From: Microbacterium sp. CH12i
Lineage (GTDB): Bacteria > Actinomycetota > Actinomycetes > Actinomycetales > Microbacteriaceae
Direction: 5' to 3'
Assembly (NCBI RefSeq): GCF_000685355.1
Contig: NZ_JHET01000010.1
Location: 372,001 to 436,000 of the forward strand
Length of the DNA stretch: 64,000 bases
The position numbers and the translations under genes were made by a program. Below the pieces are notes generated by a model. It saw only the letters and a program-made list of their open reading frames with translations. It was not told the origin of the DNA and did no database searches. This document shows positions 31,992-44,973 of this stretch, one piece after another (position 1 is the first letter of the stretch; each line of letters begins with the position of its first letter).

Positions 31992-33384
31992 ATGTCATCT
32001 CCTGCCCAGCCCGACGTTCCGATCTGGGCTCAGGTGTTGGACCTGCTCGACCAAGACGACCGTGTCACCCCTCAGCTTCAAGGCTTTCTGAGCCTCGCGG
32101 TTCCCGCCGGAGTCATGAGCGGCACGCTGTATCTCGACGTACCGAATGACCTCACCGCTGCGCAGATCAACAAGCGCCTGCGGGTACCGATCATGGAGGG
32201 ACTCACGCAGCTCGGTGAAGAAGTAACGACGTTCCGCGTTGTCGTGAACCACGAGCTCACCGAACAGCAAACTGTGCCGATCGCGGTTGCCGACTTCGGT
32301 CGTCCAGAGGCTCCGCGCTCCGAGTTCACGATGGAACAGCCGACGCCGATCAGGCATGAGTCGCGCCTCAACCCCAAGTACACCTTCGACAACTTCGTCA
32401 TCGGCCAATCAAACCGCTTTTCGCATGCTGCAGCAGTAGCCGTCGCAGAAGCGCCCGCGAAGGCATACAACCCCCTGTTCATCTATGGCGATTCCGGCCT
32501 GGGTAAGACCCACCTCCTGCACGCCATCGGCGACTACGCACAATCGCTCTACACCGGAGTGAAAGTTCGGTACGTCTCCAGCGAGGAATTCACCAACGAT
32601 TTCATCAACTCGATCGCCAATAACCGCGGTTCTGCCTTCCAGGCGCGTTACCGCGAGGTCGACATCCTTCTCATCGACGACATCCAGTTCTTGCAGGGTC
32701 GGGCCGAGACACAGGAAGCGTTCTTCCACACCTTCAACACGCTGCACGATCACAACAAGCAGGTAGTGATCACGAGCGATGTCGCGCCGAAACACTTGAC
32801 CGGGTTCGAAGATCGGATGCGCAGCCGCTTCGAGTGGGGCCTGATCACCGATGTGCAGGCGCCCGACCTCGAGACGCGTATTGCGATTCTCCGCAAGAAG
32901 GCGCAGAGTGAGGCGCTGCACATTCCTGACGAGGTGCTGGAATACATCGCCACCGTGGTGTCCTCAAACATCCGCGAACTCGAGGGCGCACTGATCCGCG
33001 TTTCGGCCTTCGCCAGCCTGAATCGCTCAGCACTCGACATCTCGCTCGCCCAGACGGTGCTCCGCGACATCATCGACACCGCGGAAGACAACATTATTTC
33101 ACCGACCGACATCATCACGGCAACCGCACAGTACTTCAAGCTCACGGTCGATGACCTGTATGGCTCGAGCCGTTCGCAGCAGATCGCGACCTCCCGACAG
33201 ATCGCGATGTACCTCTGCCGCGAGCGGACGAATCTTTCGCTTCCCAAGATCGGTCAACTCTTCGGTAATCGTGATCACACGACCGTCATGTACGCGTACA
33301 AAAAAGATCAGTGACCTCATGAAAGAGCGTCGTTCGATCTACAACCAGGTGACGGAAATCACGACACAGCTCGGACGACGCTGA
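31992..33384 (+). CDS. dnaA: Replication initiator DnaA, apparent 1-base insertion near the end
   Basis: Initiator ATPase that opens oriC. Domain I starts I-W-A-Q-V-L; domain III has Walker A G-D-S-G-L-G-K-T-H-L near residue 158, Walker B L-L-I-D-D-I-Q-F and the sensor R; domain IV has the DNA-binding G-N-R-D-H-T-T-V-M-Y-A. The frame as written stops at 33314. Removing one A from the six-A run at 33300-33305 continues K-K-I-S-D-L-M-K-E-R-R-S-I-Y-N-Q-V-T-E-I to the stop at 33382-33384, giving 463 residues, the family's ending. ATG 31992 follows GGAG at 6 bases. An intact gene is assumed because dnaA is essential. Confidence 0.9.
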
Positions 33385-33808
33385 CCAATTTGCCTCCAAA
33401 CGGCGGGTTGACAGCTTTTCGGCGCACACGATAACGGCGAATTGCACATGTGGATAACTTGTGGATGAATCTCGTCAAAATCGGGACGGATGTGTGCAAA
33501 TCGCACCAACCTGTGGATAACTTCGCAATCAGCGGATGACGCACGTGCCTCACTTAGCTGCGGATTCCTCAGGAATTCCACATCTCACACGCGTGTAGTT
33601 CCTTACTCGCGATTGATATCCACCGAGTTATCCACAGTTTCCACAGCTGTTAAGAATGTTAAGGAGTTAAGCCTCTGAGAGATCGATCCAATGACCTCAA
33701 GGGCGAAAGGAGCCGGCGTATGGCGCATCCTGCCGGTGGGGATAGCATGGGATTCCCTGACGTGGGCCCACCGGCGGTCAGGTCCTGTAAAACGACGAGG
33801 GAGCGCCC
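33385..33808. other. oriC, dnaA-dnaN intergenic region
   Basis: This 424-base gap holds a DnaA-box cluster: TGTGGATAA at 33449-33457 and 33512-33520, TGTGGATGA at 33460-33468, TTATCCACA at 33628-33636 and a weaker GTTTCCACA at 33637-33645. Directly after the last boxes comes an AT-richer stretch with three GTTAAG copies (33649-33672), a candidate unwinding element. dnaA and dnaN flank it as in other actinobacterial origins. No gene is seen. Confidence 0.88.
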
Positions 33809-34951
33809 GTGAGGTTCCAGGTCAACCGCGATGTATTCAGCGAGGCTGTGTCCTTCGTCGTCAAGCTGCTGCCACAGCGCAATCCGCAGCCGATCCTCGC
33901 TGGTGTGTTGATTGAAGCAGGGGATCAAGGGCTCACCCTCTCAGCTTTTGACTACGAGGCATCTGCTCGGACAACAATCGAAGCAACGGTCGACACACCC
34001 GGCACGATTCTTGTGCACGGGCGGCTGCTCTCGGATATTGCCAGCCGTCTCCCGAATGCTCCGATTGAGATCGCCGTCGAAGAAGACGGTGGCATTGCGG
34101 TCACGTGTGGTTCAGCACGATTCACGCTCGCCGCCATGCCCGTCGAGGAATATCCCTCGATTCCAGAGGTTTCTGGTTCATCGGGTGTCGTTCCGGCAGA
34201 TGATTTCAGCACCGCAATCGCGCAGGTCGCGTTCGCTGCTTCCCGTGACGACGTGACCCCGGTGCTCACCGGTGTGCAGCTCTCCGTCTCCGGCCAGAGC
34301 CTCAGCCTTGTCGCTACCGACCGCTACCGCGTGTCATTGCGTGATGTTCCGTGGGATGGCGAGGCGGCCGAGCAGACCGCGCTGGTTCCGGCCCGCACAC
34401 TGATCGAGGTCGGCAAAACCTTCGGTCACGCTGGCAACATCCAGGTCGCGTTCTCTGGAGCAGGAGATCGCGAGATCATCGCCTTCACCGCCGGCAACAA
34501 GACGGTGACTTCTCTCCTGATCAAGGGTAATTTCCCGCCCGTACGCAGGCTTTTCCCGGACCAGACCGAGCACTACGCCGTCGTTAGCACTGCCGACCTC
34601 GTCGAAGCAGTTCGCCGTGTGTCGCTGGTCTTGGATCGTGCAGCTCCGCTGCGTTTCACGTTTACAACGGACAGCGTGACAATGGATGCTTCGGGCAGCG
34701 AACAGGCGCGAGCATCCGAGTCGGTTGACGCGCACCTGTCCGGTGGCGATGATGTGACGCTCGGTCTCAACCCGCAGTACCTGATTGAGGCACTCGGTGC
34801 GGTGAAGAGCGAGTTCGTCCGGGTGACGTTCACCTCGAGTGACAACGCCAACAAGCTCAGTCCGGTGCTGATCACGAGTCAGACCTCAGTCGATCAGGCT
34901 GGCCTGGACTCGTTCAAGTATCTGCTGCAGCCCAACCTCCTCCTCCGCTGA
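33809..34951 (+). CDS. dnaN: DNA polymerase III sliding clamp
   Basis: A 380-residue beta clamp made of three similar domains, beginning R-F-Q-V-N-R-D-V-F-S-E-A-V and ending S-F-K-Y-L-L-Q-P-N-L-L-L-R, close to the usual hydrophobic end. It tethers the replicative polymerase to DNA. The start is GTG 33809 with GAGGGAG 7 bases before. The next gene, recF, begins 53 bases after the stop. Confidence 0.97.
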   Translation: MRFQVNRDVFSEAVSFVVKLLPQRNPQPILAGVLIEAGDQGLTLSAFDYEASARTTIEATVDTPGTILVHGRLLSDIASRLPNAPIEIAVEEDGGIAVTCGSARFTLAAMPVEEYPSIPEVSGSSGVVPADDFSTAIAQVAFAASRDDVTPVLTGVQLSVSGQSLSLVATDRYRVSLRDVPWDGEAAEQTALVPARTLIEVGKTFGHAGNIQVAFSGAGDREIIAFTAGNKTVTSLLIKGNFPPVRRLFPDQTEHYAVVSTADLVEAVRRVSLVLDRAAPLRFTFTTDSVTMDASGSEQARASESVDAHLSGGDDVTLGLNPQYLIEALGAVKSEFVRVTFTSSDNANKLSPVLITSQTSVDQAGLDSFKYLLQPNLLLR

Positions 34952-35004
34952 CCCCGAAGTACTCGCCCGGGGCCGTTGTCGGACCCAAAAGGTAGGCTGA
35001 GTTC

Positions 35005-36221
35005 GTGATTGTGGAGCACTTGAGCCTTGTGGACTTCCGCAATTACGCGACCGCCGAACTTACGTTGCACCGAGGCCCGAATGTACTCGTAGGCAAGAAC
35101 GGTCAGGGGAAGACCAATCTCGCAGAGGCCATCGTTTTTCTTGCAACACTCGGCTCTCACCGGGTGTCGTCGGATGCTCCGATGGTCAGGGACGGCCAAG
35201 AATTCGGTGTTATTCGTGCCAGGCTTTCGGTCGGAGAGCGCCGAGTTCTCGCCGAAGTTCAGGTGAATCGTCAGGGTTCGAACAAGGCGCGCATTAACGG
35301 TTCTCCCTCGAAAATCAGCGAGCTCCCGCGCTATGCGCATGTCGTACTATTCGCCCCCGAAGATCTGCAGATCGTGCGCGGCGACCCGTCATCACGTCGT
35401 CGTTTTGCGGATCAACTGCTCATACAGCGCACACCACGCATGTCTGCAGTGCTGGGCGACTATGACCGGGTCCTCAAACAACGCACAGCGCTGCTGAAAT
35501 CCGCTCGTGCCCGCGGCATCCGCGGCGAAGGTCTCAGCACCCTCGATGTGTGGGACGACAAACTTGTCGCGCTGGGATCCGAAATCATCGATGCACGCCT
35601 TCGACTTGCGACTGATTTGCGCACTCCCCTCGCAGCTGCGTACACAGCGATTGCCGGCGCTGATCACCGTCCAGAAATGGAGTGGGCGCTGTCGGTGCGC
35701 GGTGGCGATCCGGAAGAGGGCGAAGCGCCGGCAGCATCCGACACCAAGGGTGAGATCGCGAGATGTTCCGTATCGCGCTGCAGGAAAAGCGCGGTAAAGA
35801 GATCGAACGTGGCCTCACTCTTGTCGGGCCGCACCGCGATGACCTCATCCTCAGCGTCCGTGGACTTCCGGTCAAAGGCTATGCCTCGCACGGTGAGTCC
35901 TGGTCGATCGCGCTCGCTCTGCGCCTGGCATCCGCCGAACTTTTGCGTGCCGAGTCGCCAGCGGGCGACCCGGTGCTGATTCTCGATGATGTTTTCGCTG
36001 AACTTGACGCTGATCGTCGACAGCGGCTCGCCGCCCTGACCGTCGGATACGAACAGGTTGTTGTGACAGCTGCCGTCGAAGAAGACATTCCAGAGGAATT
36101 GCACCGTCACGTCGTAAGAATCGACGCGGGCACCATCAGCGACGACCGCGCCGACCGCGAAGATGACGATCGAGATAGCGCCCCGGTTGATGAGCGCAAG
36201 AACGGCGCAGTCGATGAGTGA
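35005..36221 (+). CDS. recF: Recombination protein RecF, apparent 1-base deletion
   Basis: SMC-like ATPase that loads RecA at gaps. Walker [11 protein letters not shown] near residue 30, then [21 protein letters not shown] signature S-H-G-E-S-W-S and Walker [12 protein letters not shown] in the second part. The frame breaks at 35758-35762: GAGATCGCGAGATG should read GAGATCGCCGAGATG. Restoring one C joins the two parts as E-I-A-E-M-F-R, giving 405 residues, normal size. The stop overlaps the dciA start by 8 bases. Confidence 0.9.
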
Positions 36222-36705
36222 CGCCGCCTCCGACGTGCCAGAGACCGTTTCGACCTACCTGCGTCTTCGCGGTCTGAAGCCGAGCTCGAAGTCCTGGAAG
36301 CGCAAACGGCGCATTCACGATGATGACGAGAACGCACCATTCACTCCTGGTCGCGACCCGGGCGCGCTCGGTGCGGTGCTCGACAAGCTCACCCGCGACT
36401 CGGGCTGGGAGTCTTCATTGGCGCGCGAAGATGTTGTACGGCAATGGGCAGATTTTGCCGGTGCCGACACGGCCAAGCACTCCGAGCCGGTGTCTTTAGA
36501 GAACGGGATGTTGACGGTCAAGTGTGATTCGACGGCGTGGGCGAAGAACCTGCAGTTCATGCGCGCGACCATCCTCACCGAGATCGGCCGACGCTATCCG
36601 CAGGCGGGTGTGAATAACCTCCGTTTCATCGGCCCTGACGTTCCCTCGTGGAAATGGGGCCCGAGAGCCGTCCCAGGGCGCGGTCCGCGCGATACCTACG
36701 GGTAG
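36214..36705 (+). CDS. dciA: DciA-like DUF721 replicative helicase loader
   Basis: A 163-residue basic protein of the DUF721 family, which in many bacteria (and as Rv0004 in Mycobacterium) loads the replicative helicase DnaB. Conserved part: [18 protein letters not shown] near residue 85, then [15 protein letters not shown] and [10 protein letters not shown]. The ATG 36214 sits inside the recF end (ATGAGTGA). It lies between recF and gyrB, as expected. Confidence 0.9.
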   Translation: MSDAASDVPETVSTYLRLRGLKPSSKSWKRKRRIHDDDENAPFTPGRDPGALGAVLDKLTRDSGWESSLAREDVVRQWADFAGADTAKHSEPVSLENGMLTVKCDSTAWAKNLQFMRATILTEIGRRYPQAGVNNLRFIGPDVPSWKWGPRAVPGRGPRDTYG

Positions 36706-36756
36706 GGCATCGTGCGAGGACTCCAGATCGATTTCAGGGCCACACGCGGGCGCTGA

Positions 36757-38870
<2,114 letters not shown>

Positions 38871-38910
38871 TGCCCCAGGCATTGACGGCGACCGGAACTG
38901 AAAGAAACAC

Positions 38911-41475
38911 ATGACTGACGAAGACCACCCCGACGCGATTCCCTTCCACGAGCACGGCAAGATCGACCAGGTTGATCTGAAGTACGAAATGGAGCGTAGC
39001 TACCTCGACTACGCGATGGCCGTTATCGTCGGCCGTGCCCTGCCGGATGTGCGCGATGGCCTGAAGCCCGTGCACCGCCGTGTGATCTACGGCATGTACG
39101 ACGGTGGGTTCCGCCCCGACAAGTCGTTCTCGAAGTGTGCTCGTGTCGTCGGCGAGGTCATGGGTCAGTACCACCCGCACGGTGACACGGCGATTTACGA
39201 CGCTCTCGTGCGTCTCGTGCAGCCGTGGTCGCTGCGCTACCCGCTCGCTCAGGGTCAGGGCAACTTCGGCTCCCCCGGCAACATGGGCGCTGCTGCGCCG
39301 CGTTACACCGAGACGAAGATGGCTCAGCTCGCGCTCGAGATGGTGCGCGACATTGAAGAAGAGACCGTTGACTTCACGGACAACTACGACGGTCAGACTC
39401 AGGAGCCGACGGTTCTGCCGGCGCGTTTCCCGAACCTGCTCGTCAACGGCTCGGTCGGTATTGCGGTTGGCATGGCCACCAACATCCCTCCGCACAACCT
39501 GCGCGAGGTTTCTGCGGCGGCGCTCTGGGCCCTTGATAACCCCGATCTCCCGCGTGAAGAGCTTCTTGAGGGGCTCATCAAGCGCGTTCCCGGTCCGGAC
39601 TTCCCGACCGGTGCGCAGATCCTCGGATCCAAGGGGATTCACGAGGCATATCGCACGGGTCGTGGCTCGATCACGATGCGCGCGGTCGTCAACGTCGAAG
39701 AGATCCAGGGCCGCAACTGCCTGGTGATCACCGAGTTGCCGTACCAGGTCAACCCCGACAACCTCGCGGTGAAGATCGGTGACCTCGCCCGTGATGGCAA
39801 GATCACCGGCATCGCCGACATCCGGGACGAGACCAGCGATCGCACCGGTCAGCGCCTCGTTGTCGTGCTCAAGCGGGATGCCGTCGCCAAGGTCGTGCTG
39901 AACAACCTGTACAAGCACACTCAGCTGCAGGATAACTTCGGCGCGAACATGCTCGCGATCGTCGATGGTGTGCCGCGGACGCTCGCCCTCGACGGATTCA
40001 TCACGAACTGGATCTCGCACCAGATCGAGGTCATCGTTCGTCGCACCACTTACCGGCTGCGCAAGGCTGAAGAGCGGGCACATATCCTCCGCGCCTACCT
40101 CAAGGCGCTCGACGCGCTCGATGAGGTCATCGCGTTGATTCGTCGCTCCCCTACTGTCGATGAGGCCCGCACGGGGCTGAAGTCCCTGCTGGATATCGAT
40201 GAAATCCAGGCGGATGCGATTCTCGCAATGCAGCTGCGTCGTCTTGCCGCCCTTGAGCGACAGAAGATCATCGACGAGGCCAACGAGATCGAAGCGCAGA
40301 TCGCAGACCTCAAGGCGATCCTCGCCGACGAGTCACGCCAGCGCGCGATCATCCGCGAGGAGCTGGAAGGTATTGTCGAGCGTTTCGGCGACGATCGCCG
40401 CACGCACATCCTGCAGGGCTTCGACGGCGACGTGTCGATGGAAGACCTCATCGCCGAAGAAGAGATGGTCGTCACCGTCACGCGTGATGGTTACATCAAG
40501 CGCACGCGCAGTGATAACTATCGTCAGCAGCACCGTGGTGGCAAGGGCATCAAGGGCGCGCAGCTGCGCGCGGATGACGTCGTCGAGCACTTCTTCGTGA
40601 CAACGACGCACCACTGGCTGTTGTTCTTCACCGACAAGGGCCGGGTGTACCGGGCGAAGACGTACGAGGTTCCCGAGTCGGGTCGTGACGCCAAGGGTAC
40701 GCACGTCGCGAACCTGCTGGCGCTGCAGCCGGATGAGAACATCGCCCAGATTCTTGCGATGCGCGATTACGGGGTTGCCGAGTACCTGGTGCTCGCCACC
40801 CGTGGCGGCGTGGTCAAGAAGACGCGTCTGGCGGACTACGACACCAACCGTCAGGGCGGCGTGATTGCGATCCGCCTGCGCGAGGGCGACGAGCTCGTCA
40901 GTGCTCTCCTGGTCGATGCGACGGATGACATCCTGCTCATCAGCCGTCATGGCATGTCACTGCGCTTCAACGCCACCGATCAGGCGCTGCGCCCGATGGG
41001 CCGCGCGACGGAGGGCGTCAAGGGCATGAGCTTCCGCGGCGAGGATGATCTGCTCTCAGCATCCGTCGCCGGCGAAGACGGTTTCGTCTTCGTTGTCACC
41101 GACGGTGGCTACGCGAAGCGCACGTCGATCTCCGAATACCGCGTTCAGGGACGCGGTGGAATCGGCATCAAGGTCGCGAAGCTGAACGACGATCGGGGTG
41201 TCCTCGCGGGCGGACTGATGGTGTCTGAGGATGACGAGGTCTTGGTGGTTCTCTCCAGCGGCAAGGTGGTACGCTCTGCCGTGGCCGAGGTGCCCGCCAA
41301 GGGCCGTGACACCATGGGAGTGGTGTTTGCCCGGACTTCCGAGAAGGACCGGATCCTCGCCATTGCCCGCAACAGTGAGCGGGTCATCGCCGAAGAAGTG
41401 GCGGAGGCAGAGTCAGATTCTGAGACACCTGCTCCCGAAGACACGCAGATCCCTGAGGAAAGTACCGACGAATGA
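38911..41475 (+). CDS. gyrA: DNA gyrase subunit A
   Basis: An 854-residue subunit that breaks and rejoins DNA. Catalytic Tyr132 in P-R-Y-T-E-T-K. Quinolone region [11 protein letters not shown] at 87-97: the residue equivalent to E. coli Ser83 is Thr93 and the Asp87 equivalent is Asp97. GyrA-box Q-R-G-G-K-G-x-type motif appears as Q-H-R-G-G-K-G near 536. The C-terminal wheel domain is followed by an acidic tail. GyrA's stop overlaps the DUF3566 start by 4 bases. Confidence 0.97.
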   Translation: MTDEDHPDAIPFHEHGKIDQVDLKYEMERSYLDYAMAVIVGRALPDVRDGLKPVHRRVIYGMYDGGFRPDKSFSKCARVVGEVMGQYHPHGDTAIYDALVRLVQPWSLRYPLAQGQGNFGSPGNMGAAAPRYTETKMAQLALEMVRDIEEETVDFTDNYDGQTQEPTVLPARFPNLLVNGSVGIAVGMATNIPPHNLREVSAAALWALDNPDLPREELLEGLIKRVPGPDFPTGAQILGSKGIHEAYRTGRGSITMRAVVNVEEIQGRNCLVITELPYQVNPDNLAVKIGDLARDGKITGIADIRDETSDRTGQRLVVVLKRDAVAKVVLNNLYKHTQLQDNFGANMLAIVDGVPRTLALDGFITNWISHQIEVIVRRTTYRLRKAEERAHILRAYLKALDALDEVIALIRRSPTVDEARTGLKSLLDIDEIQADAILAMQLRRLAALERQKIIDEANEIEAQIADLKAILADESRQRAIIREELEGIVERFGDDRRTHILQGFDGDVSMEDLIAEEEMVVTVTRDGYIKRTRSDNYRQQHRGGKGIKGAQLRADDVVEHFFVTTTHHWLLFFTDKGRVYRAKTYEVPESGRDAKGTHVANLLALQPDENIAQILAMRDYGVAEYLVLATRGGVVKKTRLADYDTNRQGGVIAIRLREGDELVSALLVDATDDILLISRHGMSLRFNATDQALRPMGRATEGVKGMSFRGEDDLLSASVAGEDGFVFVVTDGGYAKRTSISEYRVQGRGGIGIKVAKLNDDRGVLAGGLMVSEDDEVLVVLSSGKVVRSAVAEVPAKGRDTMGVVFARTSEKDRILAIARNSERVIAEEVAEAESDSETPAPEDTQIPEESTDE

Positions 41476-41875
41476 GCACAGTAGCCGACAAGCTGGCGAA
41501 GAAGTCCACTCGTAAGACCGGTGGCAAGCAGGTCAGACTGCGTCTGGTCTACGTCGATTTCTGGTCGGCCGTGAAGCTCTCGTTCTTGGGCGCAGTCGCG
41601 CTCGCGATCGTGACCATGGTGTCGTTCTTCCTCATCTACTTGGTGTTGGATGCGACGAACATCATTGCGCAGGCAGATGAGTTCGTCGCCAACATCACCG
41701 ACGGCTCGGTTTCGGTCGCAGCTTCATGGGACTCCCCCAGGTGATGGCGTTCGCCGCGGTCGTATCGATCCTGAACCTCATCGTCTTCACGGTGCTGGGT
41801 GCGGTTATCGCCGGAATCTACAACCTCGCCGTCAAGGTCACCGGTGGTCTGCTGGTCGGCTTCATGTCGAACTGA
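41472..41875 (+). CDS. DUF3566 membrane protein, apparent 1-base deletion
   Basis: This protein follows gyrA in most actinobacteria. It has an N-terminal charged part ([11 protein letters not shown]) and two hydrophobic segments: [14 protein letters not shown] at residues 35-60, and [14 protein letters not shown] near 100. The frame breaks at 41721-41725: GCAGCTTCATGG should be GCAGCTTTCATGG. Restoring T gives [14 protein letters not shown] and a 134-residue product ending G-F-M-S-N. Role unknown. Confidence 0.82.
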
Positions 41876-41884
41876 CATCTTTTA

Positions 41885-41920
41885 GACGAATGGCGGATGC
41901 TCACGCATCCGCCATTCGTC
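41885..41920 (+). terminator. Terminator after gyrBA-DUF3566
   Basis: A perfect 16-bp stem, GACGAATGGCGGATGC (41885-41900) with GCATCCGCCATTCGTC (41905-41920), and a 4-base loop, starting 10 bases after the stop and followed by GTTTCC. Confidence 0.8.
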
Positions 41921-42010
41921 GTTTCCGGAAGCCGCGGGTAGGGAAAACCCGAATCATCTACTCCGGGTGACACGGTGTCGCGGGCATTGGCCAGGTTCTA
42001 CGTTTGAACC

Positions 42011-43288
42011 ATGACCACACAGACTGCTTCCCGCATCTCGGGTGCTCCGCCCAGGAAAGCGCCACTGGGCGTTTTCCTGACCATCCTGCATCTCGCAGCG
42101 CTCGGCGTGCTCGGTGCTGCGGTGATCACAATTCTCGCGACAATATTCGGAACCGGAATCGGACTGCTGTTCGCCTTCGGGATCGGGCTCGTGTTCTTGG
42201 TCGGCCTGGTCTACGCGATGTACGGCGTCGGATGGTTCGAGGTGGCGCGCGTGCGCGGGCTGTATCGCCTCGACATCGCCGACCTTCAGTTGCGTCGGCG
42301 CCAGCGCCCCGGTTTCGGTGGGTGGCTCCGCTCAGTCGGACGACAAAGCATCGACGGGCGGATGTGGCGAGCACTCGCCAGCTTCACTATCGCGTGCATC
42401 TTCGGGGCGTTCGTGCTGCGGCTCTTCTGGGCGTTGGTGTTCTCAGTAGTGACGATCTTCGCTCCCCTCGGTGCAGCCGAGACGGTGTCGATTCCGCTCG
42501 CGTTCGGTGTCGGCAACGTCGGCGTGGAGTGGGCTGTGCTCGTCGGCATCCTGGGCACTCTCGCCGCCACCGCCGGCATCATCGGTCTTGCGCTGCTGCA
42601 CCGCACGATCAGTAGGGCGCTCGTGGTGCCGAATCGCGAGGTAGAGCTCACCGAGCAGGTGCGCACCACTTCCGCTCAGCGTGAGGGCGCCGTGCGCGCG
42701 GCTGATGTCGAGCGCACTCGCATCGAGCGCGACCTGCATGACGGGGTGCAGCCTCGGCTCGTGTCCGTCGGCATGACGCTGGGCCTCGCTCAGCAGAAGA
42801 TCGACCACGATCCGGCAGCCGCAAAGGCACTGATCAACGAGGCACACACCTCGACGAAGGCCGCTATCACTGAGCTGCGACAGCTTGCCCGCGGCATCCA
42901 CGCGTCTGTTCTCGACGATCGAGGGCTGGATGCTGCGCTGTCGGCCCTCGCCAGCAGGTCGCATATCCCCGTGCACCTGGATGTGCGTCTCGATGGCCGG
43001 TGCAGTCGGGATGCTGAGGCTGCCGTGTACTTCTCCATTGCCGAATCCCTCACGAACTCTGCAAAGCATTCTCGGGCCAGTGAGGCTCGCGTCGTGGTGC
43101 GGCTGCGTGAGGGGGGTGTGCTGTGGGCCCGCGTCGAAGACAACGGCATCGGGGGCGCGCAAGTGCAGCCCGGTGGAGGACTCGACGGCATCTCGAACCG
43201 CGTGCTCGCCGCCGGCGGCACGATCCGTATCGACAGTCCGCAGGGCGGTCCGACGTCGGTGGAGGTGAGCGTGCCATGCGCATCCTGA
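42011..43288 (+). CDS. Sensor histidine kinase, NarL/LiaS type
   Basis: A 425-residue membrane sensor with four or more N-terminal hydrophobic segments (about 20-80 and 115-205), a short coil, and a HisKA_3 dimerisation domain whose phosphoacceptor His is in R-I-E-R-D-L-H-D-G-V-Q-P-R near residue 243. The ATPase domain has N-S-A-K-H-S near 350 and V-E-D-N-G-I-G-G and G-G-G-L-D-G-I near 380. No extracellular sensing domain of note, so it may sense the membrane, as in Lia-type systems. Its end overlaps the response regulator by 13 bases. Confidence 0.9.
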   Translation: MTTQTASRISGAPPRKAPLGVFLTILHLAALGVLGAAVITILATIFGTGIGLLFAFGIGLVFLVGLVYAMYGVGWFEVARVRGLYRLDIADLQLRRRQRPGFGGWLRSVGRQSIDGRMWRALASFTIACIFGAFVLRLFWALVFSVVTIFAPLGAAETVSIPLAFGVGNVGVEWAVLVGILGTLAATAGIIGLALLHRTISRALVVPNREVELTEQVRTTSAQREGAVRAADVERTRIERDLHDGVQPRLVSVGMTLGLAQQKIDHDPAAAKALINEAHTSTKAAITELRQLARGIHASVLDDRGLDAALSALASRSHIPVHLDVRLDGRCSRDAEAAVYFSIAESLTNSAKHSRASEARVVVRLREGGVLWARVEDNGIGGAQVQPGGGLDGISNRVLAAGGTIRIDSPQGGPTSVEVSVPCAS

Positions 43289-43971
43289 TCTGTGAGGACT
43301 CCGTCCTCTTGCGTGAAGGGCTCGTGCGTCTGCTTGAGGATGCCGGTCACACGGTTGTCGCGGCCCTGCCAGACACCGAGGGGCTGACTGAGGCGGTGCA
43401 GACCGCGAACCCGGAGCTTTGCATCCTCGATGTCCGGCTTCCTCCGACGTTCACCGACGAGGGAATCCGGGCGGCGCTCGGACTGCGCAAGACCCATCCG
43501 TCGCTGCCGCTGCTCGTGCTCTCGCAGTATGTCGAGGAGCGCTACGCCAGTGACCTGATCGCAGCGCAGGGCGGGCCGCTCGGTTATCTGCTCAAGGACC
43601 GAGTTGCCGATGTCTCCGAGTTCCTTGTTTCGGTGGAGCGGATCGCGGAGGGTGCTTCGGTCCTCGACCCAGAGGTCGTGGCCCAGCTGCTCACTCGACG
43701 CAATCGCGACGATCGGATGCTGCGCCTCACCGAACGGGAACGCACGGTGCTGGCGCTGATCGCCGAGGGCAAGTCGAACCAGGCGATCGCCGGGATCCTG
43801 TTCCTCTCCCCCGCCAGCGTCGAGAAGAACATCACCGCCATCTTCCAAAAGCTGGGCTTCGAACAAGACGAATCGGGCAACCGGCGTGTGCTTGCCGCCC
43901 TCGCCCACATTGAGAACACCGGCGGCGCTACGCCGACCGGCAGTCAGCCTCAGACAGGAGCATCATCGTGA
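43276..43971 (+). CDS. LuxR/NarL-type response regulator
   Basis: A 231-residue regulator. Receiver domain with acidic pair in C-E-D-S and phosphorylated Asp52 in C-I-L-D-V-R-L-P, then Ser/Lys switch (L-S-Q-Y-V and L-L-K-D-R). The C-terminal helix-turn-helix reads L-T-E-R-E-R-T-V-L-A-L-I-A-E-G-K-S-N-Q-A-I-A. It starts inside the kinase gene, so the two are coupled. Likely target: the DUF4097 gene overlapping its own stop by 4 bases. Confidence 0.92.
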   Translation: MRILICEDSVLLREGLVRLLEDAGHTVVAALPDTEGLTEAVQTANPELCILDVRLPPTFTDEGIRAALGLRKTHPSLPLLVLSQYVEERYASDLIAAQGGPLGYLLKDRVADVSEFLVSVERIAEGASVLDPEVVAQLLTRRNRDDRMLRLTERERTVLALIAEGKSNQAIAGILFLSPASVEKNITAIFQKLGFEQDESGNRRVLAALAHIENTGGATPTGSQPQTGASS

Positions 43972-44921
43972 CCACCGAATCGCAGAACCCGCAGGGTGGG
44001 CACGACGTGCCCCTCACCCCGCCGCCGGCCGAGTATGCGCCGGCTGCAGCGCCGACGGCATCCGACGCGGCTTCTGACGCACCTCGCGCGTCACGCGGGT
44101 CGGGTGCGAGGGCCGGTGCGATTGCACTCGCGGTCTTTGGCGGTCTCGTGCTGCTTGGCACGGGGGGCACTGCGGCGGTCGCTGCCGTGCACGACATGTC
44201 TGCACAGTCCGAAGGCCAACGGGACGGCGTCGAAATGCAGTCCGTGAACGTCGACGGGATCGACGCGATCACCCTCGATGTGGCCGCGAGCGATGTGACG
44301 GCGCGGTTTGGCGACGTCGAGGAGGCAACGCTCGAGGTGACCGGAAGCCGCAATGGCAGCTGGACTCTTGAGCGCGACGGGGACGAGCTCAGCGTGCGCA
44401 GTCCCGACAACAATTCGTGGTTCGGGATCGGCTGGTTCGGTGACGGGTGGTTCAGTGCTGACGAGCAGGTTGTGCTCACGCTGCCGCAGAGCTTGAATGA
44501 CGCTGGCCTCGACGCAGACCTTTCGCTGGGTGCGGGAAGCCTTGATGTCGAAGGGGCGTTCAATGACCTTCACATCACTGTCGGCGCTGGCTCACTGTCG
44601 ATCGACGGCGCTGCGCAGACAATCGAGGCCAGGATCAGTGCCGGGCGCGCGGATCTGAACCTATCCGACGTCGACGAAGCCGACCTCGGTATCTCGGCGG
44701 GCAAGCTGGAAGGCGAGTTGACGGGCTCCACACCGCACGACATCACGATCGATGTGAGTGCCGGTTCGCTCGACCTGACGGTGCCGAATGAGGCATACAA
44801 CGTCACTCAGGATGTGAGTGCCGGCTCGCTCGATAACAGGCTGAACACGTCGAGCTCAGCGCAGTCGACGATCAGTGCATCGGTGTCGGCCGGGAGTGTC
44901 GTTCTTCGGCCGGGCAACTGA
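43968..44921 (+). CDS. Membrane-anchored DUF4097 beta-strand repeat protein
   Basis: A 317-residue protein with a Pro/Ala-rich cytoplasmic tail, one membrane helix (A-G-A-I-A-L-A-V-F-G-G-L-V-L-L-G-T-G-G) near residues 50-70, and an outer domain built of short repeats, each ending near S-A-G-S-L or G-A-G-S-L (at least six), the pattern of DUF4097 beta-helix-like proteins. GTG 43968 overlaps the regulator stop. In Lia-type systems such proteins respond to envelope stress; by context this one should be controlled by, or feed back on, the kinase. Confidence 0.8.
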   Translation: MTTESQNPQGGHDVPLTPPPAEYAPAAAPTASDAASDAPRASRGSGARAGAIALAVFGGLVLLGTGGTAAVAAVHDMSAQSEGQRDGVEMQSVNVDGIDAITLDVAASDVTARFGDVEEATLEVTGSRNGSWTLERDGDELSVRSPDNNSWFGIGWFGDGWFSADEQVVLTLPQSLNDAGLDADLSLGAGSLDVEGAFNDLHITVGAGSLSIDGAAQTIEARISAGRADLNLSDVDEADLGISAGKLEGELTGSTPHDITIDVSAGSLDLTVPNEAYNVTQDVSAGSLDNRLNTSSSAQSTISASVSAGSVVLRPGN

Positions 44922-44973
44922 TCGGCTCGATTCGGATTTTCCGTCAATCTCCGGTAAAGTCTTGGAGGTTGAC

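Noticed and set aside
33288-33314. Programmed frameshifting at the dnaA A6 run
   Set aside because: The restored frame needs +1, not the -1 shift of dnaX-type A-AAA-AAG sites, and no stimulatory hairpin is seen; a run-length error is simpler.
34647-34660. parS-like TTTCACGTTTAC in dnaN
   Set aside because: Only half of the palindrome is present; chance match within coding sequence.
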